Source of the DNA: Chrysomallon squamiferum
Taxonomy: Eukaryota; Mollusca; Gastropoda; Neomphalida; Peltospiridae
NCBI GenBank assembly: GCA_012295275.1
Contig: CM022670.1
Coordinates: 20,728,198-20,792,197 of the forward strand
Reading direction: 5' to 3'
DNA length: 64,000 nucleotides
Made by a program: the position numbers and the translations under genes. This document shows, piece by piece, positions 54,216-64,000 of the stretch (its first letter is position 1; each line of letters starts with the position of its first letter). Under the pieces are notes generated by a model. It saw only the letters and a program-made list of their open reading frames with translations. It did no database searches and had not been told where the DNA came from.

Positions 54216-56183
54216 TACTAATATATATATAACAGATATATATATATATATATATACAGTTTAAATAGCATACAATAAAGATATTTTCCAGCCTTGAATG
54301 TAACAGAAATTCATCCACATATCCATCCACATACAAACATTACACATATATTTGTATTCACGCACACAATTAGACAAACACTTACACACGCAAACACACA
54401 CGTGTATACTTATAAAATTATTGTGTAATTTTTCACATAACTTCTGATCTAATCAACATAGAATTGACCTGTACAGAAAATAATTTATGGATTTTTGAAT
54501 ATGTGGTGATTATAGTGTAACTGAAGATGAGAGAAAAAACATATCTCTAGAACTTCAGAATCGGATCACATTTTGTATCCATAATCACAGTGGCAATGTT
54601 GAAAAATAAGAATCTCAAAACAAATATTTTTAAAATATTTTTTTCTTATTTTTGTTACAGATAAATTCTATCATGTATAGATCAGTCGTTATACAAATTT
54701 AAATGTGTAGAAGGACTTTATAATGTCCCTGCATATATCTTTCCAAGAAAATCTCATCAACAAACACTGTTTTTTCCCGAAATGAACCACTTAATATATA
54801 TGTTACGGAAAAATAAATATTCATATAGTATTTTAAAATATGTTTTGTGTCTGATTCGCTGAAAAATATGTGTAAATCCAGAAATTTTCTCACACCTGAT
54901 GGTAAAATATTATGGAAATTTCATTTAAAAAATAATCACATAGGTCTAATCTTGTTTATTATTCAGGAAGGAGTGATGTGCTATAAACAGTCTGACAACA
55001 CTTGTTTGGTTCTGTAATCAAGAAGTTGAATTGTACAATGTTTTTTTTATATTATTTTTATTATTTTTTTCATTCCACAACTATAACAATCTATTGTACA
55101 TCTACATTGTTGTCATCTGGCATAACATATTTGTAATAATCCTGCTGAGATTAAAGAGTTTGTGGTAAAATGTTAACTATTTAATAGAAAGTATAAAAAT
55201 AACAACATTTTATATATTTTAAACTTTTATTTAGTAGATGGAGAACATTTCTGTTTTTCAAAATATGTTATATTTCTACAAACTTAATAACATTAGACAC
55301 AAGGAATAATATTATAAAATTAAAACTGAAAATAAAATCAATATTTGACATTTATTTGACAAATATCATATTTTATAAATATCTTGCATCAAATTCAGTT
55401 TTTCTATTAATCAGTCTTCTACAATTTAAAACAAATTTGCCATGTATCATAAATATACACTGTACAAACAAAATAATTAATTTACAAAGTAATAGAAAAT
55501 AATACAATATCTCAGTAATGAAAAGTGAAAGATAATAATCAAGTATTTAACACAACAATATAGATGTTGTTGATACAATATTCAACAGGTGGTAACAACA
55601 GGTATGCAAAGTGTACACTAGTGTGTTTATGTGCATGTGTCTGTCTAAATGTGTGTATCAATACAAAATTTTTTTGATGGATGTGTGCATGTATTTGTTA
55701 TGTACAAGGTAATTTTAAAGTTATGATATAAATTAACAGCTTTAATAATTATTGCTTGTCTATTTAAGAAATAGCTCCTGCTAATATTTGTTTAACAATA
55801 TTTTAACAGAAACAAAATAGTAAAACAGAAAATAGCACTTTTTAATAATACATTGGCTTATACCAAATATTTTGAACATTTCAAAACATATTTCTAGTTT
55901 ATTTATTTTTTTTTTTTTTTCAGGTCTCAAAGTAAAGATTTAACTTTCTTATTATTGCATGTTATCACTACAGAATGACAAGAATTAAATTTACAAGAGA
56001 TGGGTGTAATCAAACATTTCATTGTATTCATTTCTCTGGAACATTAAACTATTTCATAAAATAATCAAATTTCAATTAAAGAATAACTTTACTCTTTAAT
56101 AAAACTGACATTATTAGTTTTCTCTAGTTGAAACATGTATTTTTACAATCTGCTCAAGAATAAAATTTTATATATTGTTATAG

Positions 56184-56606
56184 CTAAGTCCATCGTGTCC
56201 TTCCTTTCAGAACTTGTCTTTCTGTTAATATTAATTCTTCCTGCTGCAATCCCAAAAGTTTTCGAAGATGAATTACTTCTTGTTTGTATCTGAAACAATC
56301 ATATAACATTTAACTTTAATCATAACATCTCAACAAGAATTAAAATTATTGTTTACAAAGGTTCAATCCCTCTGTTAAGGTATTAATTCACACTTATCTA
56401 GATAAATGACTGTGTATATTATCTCCATTTACATATTCATGTAACCAAATGTGTCTTGCCTAGCCAAATGATTGTGTACTTGTAATATCTCTGTTCACAC
56501 TCTAACCTAAACAAATGACTGTATGTAGTAGGTTAATTTACACCCACCTACCCAAATGGCTTTCTACACTGTACCTCTCCATTCAAATATTTACTTAGTG
56601 AAATGA

Positions 56607-56645
<39 letters not shown>

Positions 56646-57032
56646 GTCACCATTCTCACCAGCCTAACCAAATGTCTGAAAATGTATTGGATGTCTGTTT
56701 ACACTCACTTGGCCAGGTGACTGTCTATGTAATCCTGACTCTCTCTAAGCTGTTCTCTCAACATCTGGTTTTCACTCAGCAGTCTGGCTCTCTCTTCCTC
56801 CAGGCTCTGTTGTGTGTTTAAAGTGAATTCCCTCATCTGTTTGCTTAGATATCCCCATGTGTCAGCCTTGTCACCCAGTCTGTTATGTTGTATTGATAAA
56901 CATTATTAAAGGTTGTCCATAAAGATGGAAGAATCTAGGCATGATAGACAAAGAGAATAGACAGGGAAAAGGGAAAGTGTACTGGTGTGTGTGTATGTGT
57001 AGGTGTATGTGTTTATGATTCAATGTCAGCTG

Positions 57033-57084
<52 letters not shown>

Positions 57085-57715
57085 TGTGTGTGTGTGTTTG
57101 AGAGTGTGTGAGTGTGGTAATATATATTATTATTTTTCATAGTTGTAACTTATAGAAAATGAAGTAGTAATAATTATATAACAAATAGGTAATAAAATTA
57201 ATTAAAAGACTATTTATTTACCTGGAGTCAGTGAAATCAGCTTTATCTCCAAACAATCCATACTAGAAGAAAAAAAAATGTATTTCATTAGCAATTCATC
57301 TAAATTTCTGCTTTTTAAACTTTTACCATCACCCATTACATTTGTTGAAAACCTCTGATGACCACACTTTTTGTTAACTACTTTTGAAGAATGCAAGCTT
57401 TGGATGTTCAAAAGCAACAACTACTTTTTCTGAGTAACATGGTTTTTTAAGTGGTTTTTTTTTTTTTTTTTTTAAAGATAAAATAATATATTAATATATT
57501 TTACAAGCAACAAAAACAGAAATAATATCACTAAATTTGTTTTTTATTTCCATGTAAAGTGCATATAGACCAATATCTAGGATATAAAGAAGAGTTACTT
57601 CAAATAAATGCATGGTTTTTGCATTTATAAATCCAAGATTATCTAGTATAAAATAAACTACATTTACTCTGAGTTTAATGCTGTCGACATCACCAGGCAT
57701 TCAACCAAGTTCAGC
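56184..57715 (-). pseudogene. Partial copy of CCDC78-like 3' exons (14 partial, 15, 16, 17)
   Basis: Exon 17 copy 56184-56289, exon 16 copy 56709-56879 and exon 15 copy 57222-57262 have exactly the parent lengths, intact reading frames and GT-AG borders, with a few replacements (GYLSKQM for GYLRKQM; GRTRWT end). The exon 14 copy is recognisable only from 57668 to about 57715 and then degrades. All earlier exons are missing, so no complete gene remains. The intact last three exons are either recent or still used as part of another transcript. Confidence 0.8.
57038..57110. repeat. (TG)n microsatellite
   Basis: GT-rich run in the inverted counterpart of the CA-rich stretch near 19345-19390, much expanded here. 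Confidence 0.85.
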
Positions 57716-58181
57716 TGAGACATAATGACAGATGAAATCCACTTTTGATAAGCATCTGAGATTTTTTTTCAGTTTTTGATATATTAGCTGTGAGGCACTG
57801 GCTGGAGTGGTTTACTAACAGCATAAAAGATATAATTTTTTAAAGATTACATATTTACACACACAACATTCCAACCTTCTGCTTACCAAACTAACAAACT
57901 TACAGGTTTAAAATAAATAGTATTTAAAATATATTTCAAGTTAAGTTACATAAAATCCAAATGAAATAATCATCTTTACAAACACTAATGGTTTATTAAA
58001 AACAAAAAATGAGTAAAAACCTCTATGATCATCTTAGGCTATGATGATTTATCTTTATAACATGTTTTTTTATATGTTTTGTTGGTACATAGAAATATTC
58101 ATATAAACTCTTGTAAATGTACATGTTTATCTCCACGTTCAAATCCTAGCATGACCAAGAAAGTCAAACTAACCTATAAAA

Positions 58182-58429
58182 CAGTGTCAGGGTAATTGCC
58201 ACCCCCCCTGAACAACTGACCTCCATTTTTCTTCCAAAATACCATTCGGTGTTACCAGACAAATGGCAGGGAGCAGGTCAAGCACTTTGTCAAAAAGACC
58301 AAGATGCTTCAATGTGTTTGTTGAGACAATCAGACAGTGTGAAAAGGATGAATATATGTTGTTATGCTTGAAAAAACAGGGTACAGTTGTCCAGGGGGCA
58401 ATTGCCCTGGGGGGCTGTTGTCCTATATT
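58182..58429. mobile_element. 248-bp MITE (hAT-like) inserted in A' with empty site in A
   Basis: Flanked by cctataaaa at 58173-58181 and 58430-58438. The inner ends are inverted: CAGGGTAATTGCC...TGAACAACTG on the left against cagttgtccag...gcaattgccctg on the right. The homologous place in arm A (about 7470-7480, gtgttttattggttgg) lacks the insert. An 8-9-bp duplication and an initial CAG suit hAT. Confidence 0.75.
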
Positions 58430-59956
58430 CCTATAAAATATCTTAGCTATTCTCTCTTTAGTCTGAATGAGTACATAATTACAAAGTACCTCAAAATAAA
58501 CATAGTAGTTTTTTGTAAAAATGTAAATAAAGATTTTATTTCTTTTGAAATGAGACATAAAAGAAAAAACCTGCCATGTTTATGGGGTTATCTGTGTGGA
58601 CAAATGGGCACTGAGTTGTAAAATGAATCCCTATAAAATAGCATGGATACAGCCAATGCACGGAATCATAGGACTTATTTTCTTTCTAGTCCATGAAAAG
58701 AATTGTATGGTGATATTTTCATAAGCAACTAACAGATAAAAGTTTAATTAAAACACTTGTTTGGAAGTCAGCAGTTAAAAAAATTCAGTGTTTACTTATC
58801 ACAAGTCAAAAAAAAACAACAAAAAAAACAACTGTTTTGAGTTATAATGTATCATGCTGTTACCAGAGTCCTGCCTGTAATTGTTTATATTACCTGTGAA
58901 TAATCAGATTTGTGTACTGATAAAATATAATATATATATATGTGTGTGTGTGTGTGTTAGTATTATTATTATTATTATATTAATTAATAAGATTAATAAA
59001 TAATGTACAGTAACTAAGTGACACAACATTATCATTATTATTCAACAAATTAACAACTTAATAGGTTTATTTATGTAGCAGTATTTAGCATGAACATTCT
59101 ATTATAGTTATTTGAAAATTTGTTTCACACTGTATAAAGCACAAACCATGTGAAACTTGTTTTCAAAATCTGCATATATTTTTCTCTATCAAAAGATTAA
59201 TAGAAGTTTATTACTGGTGTATAAAATCTATATGAATACAGTTTGTATCTGTTGGTTACATATCACTGTTTAATTAAGACTGTTCTTTATATATTTTATA
59301 TTGGCAAAGAATACACAATTCTAAAATTAAAATGAATAAACAGAAATTATTTTCAAAGTGTTATTTGAATTTTTACTTTCCAGCAAAATAAAAATATGCA
59401 GAAATGAAATATATGTGGGCAAATATATATATATAATAAAAATATAATAACAATAACCCAGCTTAGTTGTATAATAAATAAACAGATATCATATCTATCC
59501 AATACCTGTGCCACACAAGCCTCACATGGCAAGAGGCCTCCTCTAGAAAACTTCTACTGCTATTTGTCAAGGTATGAAAGACAAAGTGTGACAGGCTTCT
59601 GTCCACCTTTTCACTACATGGCCCTGGCAAGGTTTACGTTGCACAATCTAGGTACAATGAAATCAACTGATCATTTATTCACTTAGATCGTCCCTGACTT
59701 ATAAAATGCAAGAACTGTTTTACTGCATATGAAACACCTTCTTTGATATTGGAAAAAATGTCCTTAATTTGTAAGACCGAATAAAGAAAGTTTGTCAGTT
59801 AAGAAGCAGAATATTTTTCTTTTTGCCTCTCATTATGCTAAACTTCTTACTAACATGCAGTAAGTGGAAATAGTAAAACTCACAAACTCACATACGCAGA
59901 CAAAAACACACACAAATATTACTGAAGGCCAATACTCTCATATTTACCATCTAAAA

Positions 59957-60533
59957 GAGTGGTTCTCAACCTTTTTTTGCCAACGGCACTCCTTGGAACA
60001 CATGAAAAAATATTCTACTTTTGCGAAATAAAAGCATGGCAAATGATAGGCTGCATACAACTGTAACTCAAGTTCAGTGTTGGAAGAATGATTTATGAAA
60101 GGATCTCTAATCCAATCATACTTTTCTGTCTTTAATGAAATTGTTGTAATTGTTGATGTAATTATTGATGCTTTCGTCCGGGGCTGTTAGATGAGTAAAC
60201 ACAATAGGGATCACTTCTCTAGTGCAGGTAGAATGCAATAAAGGGAACATACAAAGATTGCCAGTGATTGCTCTGTTTTTCCAAATCACAATTTGCTTTT
60301 TGAGGGCACAGTTGTTCAAATAATCGTGACTTCAATGGCCTACTTTTTATATAATTGACCATTCCAATAACTTGATGTAACACAACCTTTAAATCGTCCT
60401 GCGATATTTTTTAAACAAGAACTTCTCTATGTAGAAAGCATTGAGTACGAATGAGATTTTGATTTTCTTTTTCTACCAAATTTTGCGGCACACTTAGGAA
60501 GATCTCGCGGCACACCTGCGTTGAGAATGACTG
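59957..60533. mobile_element. Non-autonomous hAT element with perfect 8-bp target duplication
   Basis: The target duplication atctaaaa is at 59949-59956 and 60534-60541. The termini are gagtggttctcaacc on the left and, as the complement of the right end, cagtcattctcaacg; the CAGTGGTTCTCAAC form is well known from hAT ends. Subterminal gcggcacac motifs repeat near the right end. At 577 bp it is too small for a transposase; the open frame on its minus strand (60116-60319) has no transposase motif. Confidence 0.9.
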
Positions 60534-60541
60534 ATCTAAAA

Positions 60542-61250
60542 TAACATAATCCCGAGCAATCTAATTAACAACACGTCATTTCCAAGAAAACTTGGCAATA
60601 ATACAGTGAACCTCGATGATCTCATCATCGGACAACCCAAGAAGAGTAATGCAATTAGCTTCTGATAGATGGGATAACTAGTCACTGATTTTAGTTCTGA
60701 AGTTAATGAGGATGTGTGTATCAGCTAACCTAGTATACCAACTAACCTGTTTCTCTCCTGATATTATTACGTTTTGGGGTGGGTTTTTTTTAACATGCAT
60801 CCACTGTAAAGTGATCTCGGCCTCGCTGTCAGAGGAAAGGGTACTCAGAAGTCAACTTTATTATTATAATATTATAGCCTTTACTAGTAGCAAGATTGTA
60901 TGTAATTCGATGATAAAGAAAAATTCAACTTCTTAAAAGAAAAAAGTAATAATTTTTATTGACATAATGTATTTTCAATCTTTATTATGGTGGAAGCACA
61001 AAACTGTATTTTTTAGATGAACGGTTTGTAAAAAGTTAATTCTTAAATATATCTATCAGCCCACGATCTTTGTTATAATTGCAAGGGAGGCTTAATTTAG
61101 TAAAAACAATATGTGTAGAATTTCCTTTAGTGATATTAGTTTACTCTGACATTAAATTGTTGCTTTTTAATTTGTTCTTAATGTGTTTATTATAATGTCT
61201 AAAGAGAGAGAAAAACAATGAAATAATAATAATAAATAATAATAATAATA
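60542..61250. other. Spacer between hAT element and B'
   Basis: No recognised gene or repeat apart from a short AAT run near 61226-61252. Confidence 0.4.
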
Positions 61251-61535
61251 ATAATTCCATGTCGTTCACCACCCAAAACATAAAATATTAAACGCTCTGT
61301 CTTAGTTACATCAAAATTGATTACCGATATATCACAGCCTAAAACGTGATGGTCACTCTCATAATAATACAGGTTGTGCTATGACGTGCAACCTGCTTGT
61401 GAAGAGATAAAAAGGCGGCGTTCAAATGATTTGTATCGGTATTATTTCATTTGTCAAGAATGCTGTTCATTATGTTCCCAAACCAATCAAATTTAAAACT
61501 TGTTAGTATAAAATTTGTATAAGACTATCTATCTA
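61250..61535 (-). repeat. Inverted copy of 49.87-50.13 kb (part of B')
   Basis: Matches in opposite orientation include ggcggcgttcaaatgatttg, tagtataaaatttgtataag and ttccatgtc...cccaaaac-taaaatatta. The position equal to the gtaagtaag donor at 50.07 kb reads gtaactaag here, so that splice site is lost in this copy. The foldback element present beside the 50-kb copy is absent here. Confidence 0.8.
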
Positions 61536-61539
61536 TCGC

Positions 61540-61653
61540 CGCTGACTTGTCACAACAGCTTGCCCGTCGCTGACGTGCTTCACAACAGCTTGCCCGTCGC
61601 TGACGTGCTTCACAACAGCTTGCCCGTCGCTGACGTGCTTCACAACAGCTTGC
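61540..61653. repeat. 30-bp minisatellite, about four copies
   Basis: cacaacagcttgcccgtcgc followed by tgacgtgctt repeats perfectly; the flanking first and last units diverge. GC-rich relative to its surroundings. Confidence 0.95.
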
Positions 61654-61659
61654 TCTGAT

Positions 61660-63100
61660 TAGCACGTTAATTTTTTTCCATTCCATCTATCTATGGTATG
61701 AAGAGTACTCTATAATCCTGTTTTTAGCTGATTTCTAATAGTTTTACAAAATATTTTATAACTTACTCAGCTGTGTCAAATTTCTGCAGCTTTCCAAGAT
61801 TACAGAGCAAATCAACAACAGAGACTAGTTTTGTTAAACTGGACATTAAATCAAGCTCTAAAAAGTTAGTAAAATAGGTCAGTATGACGTACCAGTAATA
61901 GCGGCATTTATTTAGCACAGTCGAGGCGGGTCACTTTGGATGGGTATGTGCTACACGATAAAACTTCCTTCTCAGTAACATAGTGTGTGACGGACGTGAA
62001 AATATTCTTTAAACCATCGGCACTTCACTACATTTTAGAACAGCTCCGAGTCTGACAGACGAGGTAAGACAGACAAAAATATTACTTACTTTAAATGTGA
62101 AATTTTGACTGAAATATTATTGGTTTATAATTTAGTTTATGATATAGTGGGCTTTGATTGTTCAATAACAATGGATCTGCCTATTTGACGAATCCGAGAC
62201 AAAAGAAATTAAAAAAAAGGCAGCTGTGAAAAAAAAAAAAAAAAAAAAAAAAAAATAAGTAACAGCAAACAAACAAACAAAATCAATCCCCCCCCCCCCA
62301 AAAAAAATCACAGAAACAAACTACTAAACACAATTGCGAGGTTTCAGTATAAGCTATTTACGAATACGAAGACGATTGGAAAAGGTAAAAGAAATGGACT
62401 GCTTGCTCAGACCGGTAATCCTGTCCCCTTGCTGGTGAACTATGGGCTCCAGTGACGGTATTGATGGATGTGATGCATTTCTGTCTGAGCTACGCCATCA
62501 GAAAATGTGGAGTTATTTTGATCAGTTGACACGATAAAAGGAGGTGACATTTGAATATCATCTAACTAAAATGTTGAATAATGAAATAATGAAATAATTT
62601 TGATCAAGTTTGAGGACCGAGAGTGAAATTGCTTTTCTTTCATTTTTTCGGGGTTTGTTGGGAATACGTATTGATAAAAAATGTTTTTATTATTTCCTTG
62701 GTTTATCTTAGCAACTTTTTCTCTTCAAAACAAGTAATGAGTCTTCTGATTCTTGTCCTTTCTGAATTAACAGTCATCTGTTTAAACTAGTCGATATTTA
62801 GATTGTCCCATCTTTCGATTTACAAAAGTAATCGGTGTGTATTGTTAATAATATATATGTACATTAAACACTGTGACCGTATATTAAAATAAGTAAATAA
62901 ATAAGTATAAAGGAAATATGCAAATAAATAAATAAATAAATATAAAACTGATTGCAAGACATTATTAACTGTCGATGTTTATGGAAACATGTTTTATTAT
63001 TTTCTACTAAACGATATAAAAAATAGATGACTTCATCTTTGAAATGCATCTTTAGAATGCGCCATTACAGAAAGCTGACAAACAGCAGACTTAAAACCTG
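61660..63100. other. Spacer B', no supported gene
   Basis: Contains a long A tract (62229-62255), a C tract near 62288-62299, and inverted matches to spacer B (62.79-63.0 kb with 46.95-47.16 kb). A small ATG ORF (62442-62537) is not convincing. Confidence 0.5.
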
Positions 63101-63337
63101 AAAACCAAAAGCTCAGTCTTCCTCAGTGCTCCAGCTGGGCTATTTTGCTGTCCAACCAGTGACCCGTAACACATTATTTACATAGCTAGGGGTAATGTTT
63201 TACCCGGGGACTGTTTTCTGCTCGAACCACTGACACATAACTATTTTACAAAAATCATTGTGCGAGATGCTTTTAGCACTGAATTACGACCCGTGTCATT
63301 GTTTTGTGCAGCAGCAACAAATGCTATATTAGAAACA

Positions 63338-63374
<37 letters not shown>

Positions 63375-63589
63375 TAATACAACAACAAATGCTTGTATGT
63401 ACCTGCTTAAGTAACAATGTATATTTCATTCTCTATATGTAGTTTGAGCTGTGAATTCATTTCACAATTAAATAAAAGTAATTATAATAATAATAATAAT
63501 ATTAATGAAAACAAAACAAAACAAAACAACAGATACTGTAAATGACATTTATCATTGTCATTATTCCTGTTCGAAAGTTAATTGTATCT

Positions 63590-64000
63590 AATTGTTTTCA
63601 GGTAATATCATCATTCAAACATATAACAATTGATTCACACATCCAATGGTTGTTCTGCTGTCAATGTTATTTCGTATTTTTTGCAGGTATTCTTAATAGA
63701 GAACATAGAGGTAAATGTTCTATAATACAGTTATAATTTTATTATTATTAATATTGTTATTATTATCATGATCACCATTATCTTTATCATTTTGATCCTC
63801 ATTATCGTCACTAAATAGTAGTATTTTTAGTAGTAAAATAATTAGTAATAGTTGTAGTAGTAGCAGTAGCTGTGTGATGATTATTATTTATATCATCTTC
63901 ATCATCATTATTATCATATTCATAATTAGTCGTAGCAACAGCAGTAACAGTAGAAATAGTAGTGGTAGCAACACAAATAGTAGAATTAATAGTATTAGTA
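63590..64000 (+). other. 5' exon region of a third glycosyltransferase copy (GT3), continuing beyond the window
   Basis: 63650-63960 closely matches GT1 upstream sequence 29.87-30.13 kb in the same orientation, including the candidate exon 63687-63710 (after ttttttgcag, before gtaaat) and the following GTA/ATC arrays. A preceding candidate exon starts after attgttttcag at about 63602, as in GT2. The coding exon, if present, would lie to the right of 64000. Confidence 0.5.

Larger units (their letters stand above)
52330..59885 (-). repeat. Inverted, rearranged duplicate (A') of 4.4-25.2 kb
   Basis: Colinear matches in opposite orientation: 52.34-52.52 kb with 25.0-25.16; 52.7-53.48 with 24.0-24.83; 54.4-55.2 with 22.0-22.6; 55.2-56.6 with 20.36-21.99; 56.64-57.96 with 18.21-19.79; 58.06-59.88 with 4.43-7.9 kb. 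The stretch equivalent to about 7.9-18.2 kb, with most CCDC78 exons, is absent. A' carries its own MITE insertion (58182-58429) and a local duplicate (54.02-54.21 kb copies 56.30-56.49 kb). Confidence 0.9.

Noticed and set aside
58187-58558. 123-codon minus-strand frame
   Set aside because: Runs through the MITE into unrelated flank; the homologous site in arm A lacks the insert and any such frame.
60116-60319. 67-codon minus-strand frame inside the hAT element
   Set aside because: No transposase or zinc-finger motif; the element is too short to be autonomous.
62442-62537. 31-codon ATG frame recalling the start of an EF-hand protein (FLSELRHQKMWSYFDQLT)
   Set aside because: No calcium-binding loop follows and no splice donor is placed to continue the frame; similarity too short.

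Overview
The window reads as metazoan nuclear DNA. It is very AT-rich, with long introns, GT-AG splicing and many di- and trinucleotide repeats, minisatellites and small DNA transposons. Its coding content (a kinesin-derived CCDC78-type centriolar coiled-coil protein, a rhodopsin-like receptor, DXD-type Golgi glycosyltransferases) suits a lophotrochozoan. Repeat-laden introns make a cephalopod mollusc my best guess, but no species marker was seen.

Layout. (1) 899-20738, plus strand: 17 coding exons (754 codons plus stop) of a CCDC78-like gene whose 5' end lies left of the window. Its introns hold several minisatellites, and in two places an exon end with its splice donor has been tandemly copied into the following intron. 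(2) About 26.8-29.4 kb: a compact, degraded viral-type module with a superfamily 3 helicase resembling parvovirus NS1/Rep and several small, closely packed, unrecognised ORFs. (3) 29.9-32.06 kb, plus: a type II membrane glycosyltransferase (GT1). (4) 32.94-35.63 kb: a 19-bp satellite. (5) 36.69-39.93 kb, minus: a two-exon rhodopsin-like GPCR with an aberrant DRY motif and a probable tail frameshift. (6) 43.01-44.61 kb, minus: a frameshifted GT1 paralogue (GT2). (7) 44.7-52.3 kb: repeats, a LINE reverse transcriptase scrap, a 1-kb foldback element, a degenerate chromodomain-like stretch and a MITE. (8) 52.3-59.9 kb: a rearranged inverted copy of the 3' part of the CCDC78-like gene and its downstream DNA. 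(9) 59.96-60.53 kb: a hAT-type element with a perfect 8-bp target duplication. (10) 61.25-64.0 kb: an inverted copy of parts of 44.2-50.1 kb, ending in the 5' exon region of a third glycosyltransferase copy (GT3) in the same orientation as GT1.

The locus is therefore a segmental-duplication block. The CCDC78 3' end (A at 4.4-25.2 kb; A' at 52.3-59.9 kb) and a glycosyltransferase-plus-spacer unit (B at 44.2-50.1 kb; B' at 61.25-64 kb) each occur in opposite orientations, and a third glycosyltransferase copy is at 29.9-32 kb. The genes do not look like one pathway. The most novel item is the viral helicase module with its unidentified small ORFs. The duplication architecture and repeated duplication of exon-end/donor segments come next.
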